NCBI GenBank assembly: GCA_002104895.1
Contig: MCFG01000010.1
Location: forward strand, 350,001 to 389,761
DNA length: 39,761 bases
Direction of reading: 5' to 3'
Source: Anaeromyces robustus
Lineage: Eukaryota > Neocallimastigomycota > Neocallimastigomycetes > Neocallimastigales > Neocallimastigaceae
Part shown: piece after piece, positions 37,537 through 39,761 of the stretch
How the letters are laid out: each line of letters opens with the position of its first letter
How positions within the stretch are numbered: the stretch's first letter is position 1
Program-made: the position numbers and the translations under genes
Notes under the pieces: model-generated
The model's database searches: none
The model's input: the letters and a program-made list of their open reading frames with translations, nothing else
What the model was told of the DNA's origin: nothing

Positions 37537-39761
37537 TTATTTTTTATTAAATTCCTTAAGAAGTTGATCACAGTTCAGATTTTTGACAGGTTCCCAAGAA
37601 GCTTCAGATATAGGGTAGCCTTTCCATTTGATTAAATATTGAGTTTTTCCATAATACTTTCTCTTGTCGAGTATTTCTTCTACTTCATATTCTTGCTCGT
37701 CGTTAATTATTATGGGAGGTGGAGCAGGAGGGTTTCTATTAAATCTATCTTCGTAATATGGCTCTAAGCTAGAAACATGAACTACTGGATGTATCTTGAT
37801 TGTTTTTGGTAATTCTAATTTATAAGAAACTTCAGAAATTTTTTCTAAAATTTTGTAGGGTCCTAATTTTCTGGGTTTAAATTTTTTATTGCCTTTGTGG
37901 ATTATTAGTGAGCTGTCCAACCATACTTTATCACCAGTTTTAAATTCAGGAGGTTTGGATCTACGTTTATCTGCTTGTAGTTTCTGTGTTTCTATAGCCT
38001 TTTTCAGGTTTTCTTTTAGTTTCTTGTTTAGGTCTACGAAGTCTTTTGTCATTTCTTCGGTTCTGGGAATACAAGTTTGATCTGGAATTACTGGAGAGTG
38101 TCTTGGGTGATATCCATAATTGAGATAAAATGGTGAGAAGCCAGTTGAGTCTTGTAAAGAATTGTTGTAACTAAATTCAGCGAGGCAAAGAAATTGATTC
38201 CAATTTGTTCCTTTATAGTTGGTGAAGCATCTTAGATATTGTTCTATAACGGAGTTCACCCTCTCCGTTTGCCCATTTGATTGGTGATGATAAGGTGAAG
38301 AGAATTTTAAGTCAATATTGAAAGATTTACAGAGAGATTTCCAGAATTTAGAGGTGAACTGAGTACCTCTATCAGAGATGATTTCAGAAGGAAAGCCGTG
38401 AAGTTTGAAAATATTGTTAAGGAAAACAGAAGCAGTTTCAGAAGCAGAAGGAATATTATTAAAGGGAAAGAGGTGAATCATTTTGGTAAGACGATCAACG
38501 ACAACAAGAATACAATTATAACCTTCAGAATTAGGTAAGTCGGTGATAAAATCCATAGAGATGGAAGACCAGGGACGATCACTAATTTCTAAAGGATGCA
38601 GGAAACCATAAGGTTTATGACGAGAAGATTTAGCACGGCAACATATGTCACAAGAACGAATATAATCTTTGACATCAGACGAAATATATGGCCACCAAAA
38701 ATCACGAGAGATGAGAGAGGTTGTTTTTCTAATACCGAAGTGACCAGCAGAAGGAGAATCATGGCAGATTTTAATAACAGAAGAACGGCAATTTGGAGGA
38801 GTATAGATTTTATTATTAAAAAGGAGAAATCCGTTGCTTAAAGAAAATTTATCAATATGTTGGTGAGGAACGGGAGGTTTTTTAGACTCAAGGTAATTGC
38901 AGATATCAGAGTAAAATGAATCATTTTTGTAGTCAGAGAGAATATCGTTATACAAAGAAGTGTTAGAACAGATGAGAGTACAGAAATTTTCAGGACGGAG
39001 AACAGAAAATTGAGAGTTGTCAGAAGTATTAGAACAAGGAATATAGTCTGGACGACGAGAGAGTGCATCAGGCTTGCCATTAGAAGAACCAGAACGGTAA
39101 AGAATTTTAAAGTTAAATTCGGATAAGAATAGAGACCAACGAACGAGTCTTTGAGTCATTTTCTCAGGTTTTTTCTGGAATAAGAGATTACGATGATCAG
39201 AGTAAATAACAAAAGGTTCGGAAGCGCCTTTTAGAAAGTGACGCCAATTTTCAAGAGCAGAAATTATAGCAAGAAGTTCCTTGTCATAAATAGGATAATT
39301 ACGTTCAGTAGGAGAAAGGGATCTTGAGTAAAAGGCTACTGGATGAATGTGGTTATCAGAAAGAGATTTCTGAGATAATACCGCACCAATAGCGAAATTA
39401 CTTGAATCAGTTTCCACTATGAAAGGTAATTCTCTATTTGGATGAACAAGGACAGGATAAGAGGAAAATTTAGACTTAAGTGTATTGAAAGCGGATTGAG
39501 CTTCAGAAGACTAATTAAAAGTAACATTTTTGCGAAGAAGATGGTGTAGAGGTTGACACAATTTAGCGAAACCAAGTATGAATCTTCTATAGTAGTTTGC
39601 TAAACCAAGGAAAGATTGTAGTTCTTTAACGTTAGTAGGAACAGGCCAATTTACAACAGAAGAAACTTTGTTTGGATCCATAGATAAACCTTCCGAAGAA
39701 ATTCGATGACCAAGGAAGTCGATAGACGAGACGAAAAATTGGCATTTTTCCAGTTTAGCAA
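37537..39761 (-). CDS. Ty3/gypsy chromovirus pol: RT C-terminus, RNase H, integrase, chromodomain (one in-frame stop; 5' end beyond window)
   Basis: Domains in order from the right edge. The reverse transcriptase thumb/connection has [16 protein letters not shown] and [15 protein letters not shown]. RNase H begins at [16 protein letters not shown] and continues YDKELLAI and YSDHRNL. The integrase zinc finger is H-x3-H...CDICC ([13 protein letters not shown] region). The core has D in [11 protein letters not shown] in [13 protein letters not shown] and E in [13 protein letters not shown]. The GPY/F module is [20 protein letters not shown], and the C-terminal chromodomain is [20 protein letters not shown] then [15 protein letters not shown]. 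This order defines a chromovirus, whose chromodomain targets integration to marked chromatin. A TAG at 39513-39511, between reverse transcriptase and RNase H, interrupts an otherwise continuous frame. It falls where the family has a conserved tryptophan codon. The frame downstream is intact for over 650 codons, so decay is recent or the stop is suppressed. Confidence 0.92.

Overview
The window looks like nuclear DNA from an extremely AT-rich eukaryote, most likely an anaerobic gut fungus (Neocallimastigomycota). The evidence is composition and gene type. Intergenic DNA is almost pure A+T with long homopolymers and (TAAA)n, (TAA)n and (TTA)n arrays. Genes have GT..AG introns, and proteins carry long Asn runs encoded by AAT. 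The RRM-plus-PUF gene is a fungal architecture (Jsn1/Puf1 type), the kinase has PAR-1/MARK architecture, and one retrotransposon is a chromodomain-bearing Ty3/gypsy element. Dictyostelium shares the composition but fits the RRM-PUF gene and the 2-5 kb intergenic gaps less well. This assignment is inference.

Layout. 1-4245 (minus): five visible exons of an RRM-RRM-PUF RNA-binding protein, running off the left edge; two of its introns are almost entirely (TTTA)n. 4246-8128: AT-rich spacer with a 49-bp tandem repeat, a perfect 15-bp hairpin and a large TAAA array. 8129-10936 (minus) and 13326-17056 (plus): two divergently arranged coiled-coil genes with a related C-terminal motif. 18140-21650 (minus): a seven-exon PAR-1/MARK-type kinase (kinase, UBA-like, low complexity, KA1). 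21651-27090: a 5.4-kb spacer that holds a decayed copy of a piece of the next gene. 27091-30701 (minus): a two-exon Asn-rich protein of unknown function, with a perfect 125-bp tandem duplication upstream.

33795 to the right end is a graveyard of mobile elements, mostly in minus orientation. It holds a roughly 1-kb element with terminal inverted repeats and a triplicated 15-bp end motif. Next is the decayed 3' end of a Ty1/copia element. Then comes a Ty3/gypsy element (A), seen as LTR, polypurine tract and the 3' part of its integrase. Element A is cut inside integrase by the LTR of a second Ty3/gypsy element (B), a chromovirus whose pol continues past the right edge with one in-frame stop. 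Both LTR boundaries are defined by matching inverted ends (TGATATAA/TTATATCA for A; TGTAACGAA/TTCTTTACA for B). The LTR of B contains a sequence with tRNA-like Pol III A and B boxes.

The host genes are not an operon and no shared pathway is evident. Cell polarity (PAR-1 kinase), mRNA regulation (PUF) and cytoskeletal or centrosomal structure (coiled coils) are plausible roles by family only. Exon joins were made by hand from splice consensus and reading phase; no transcript data were available.
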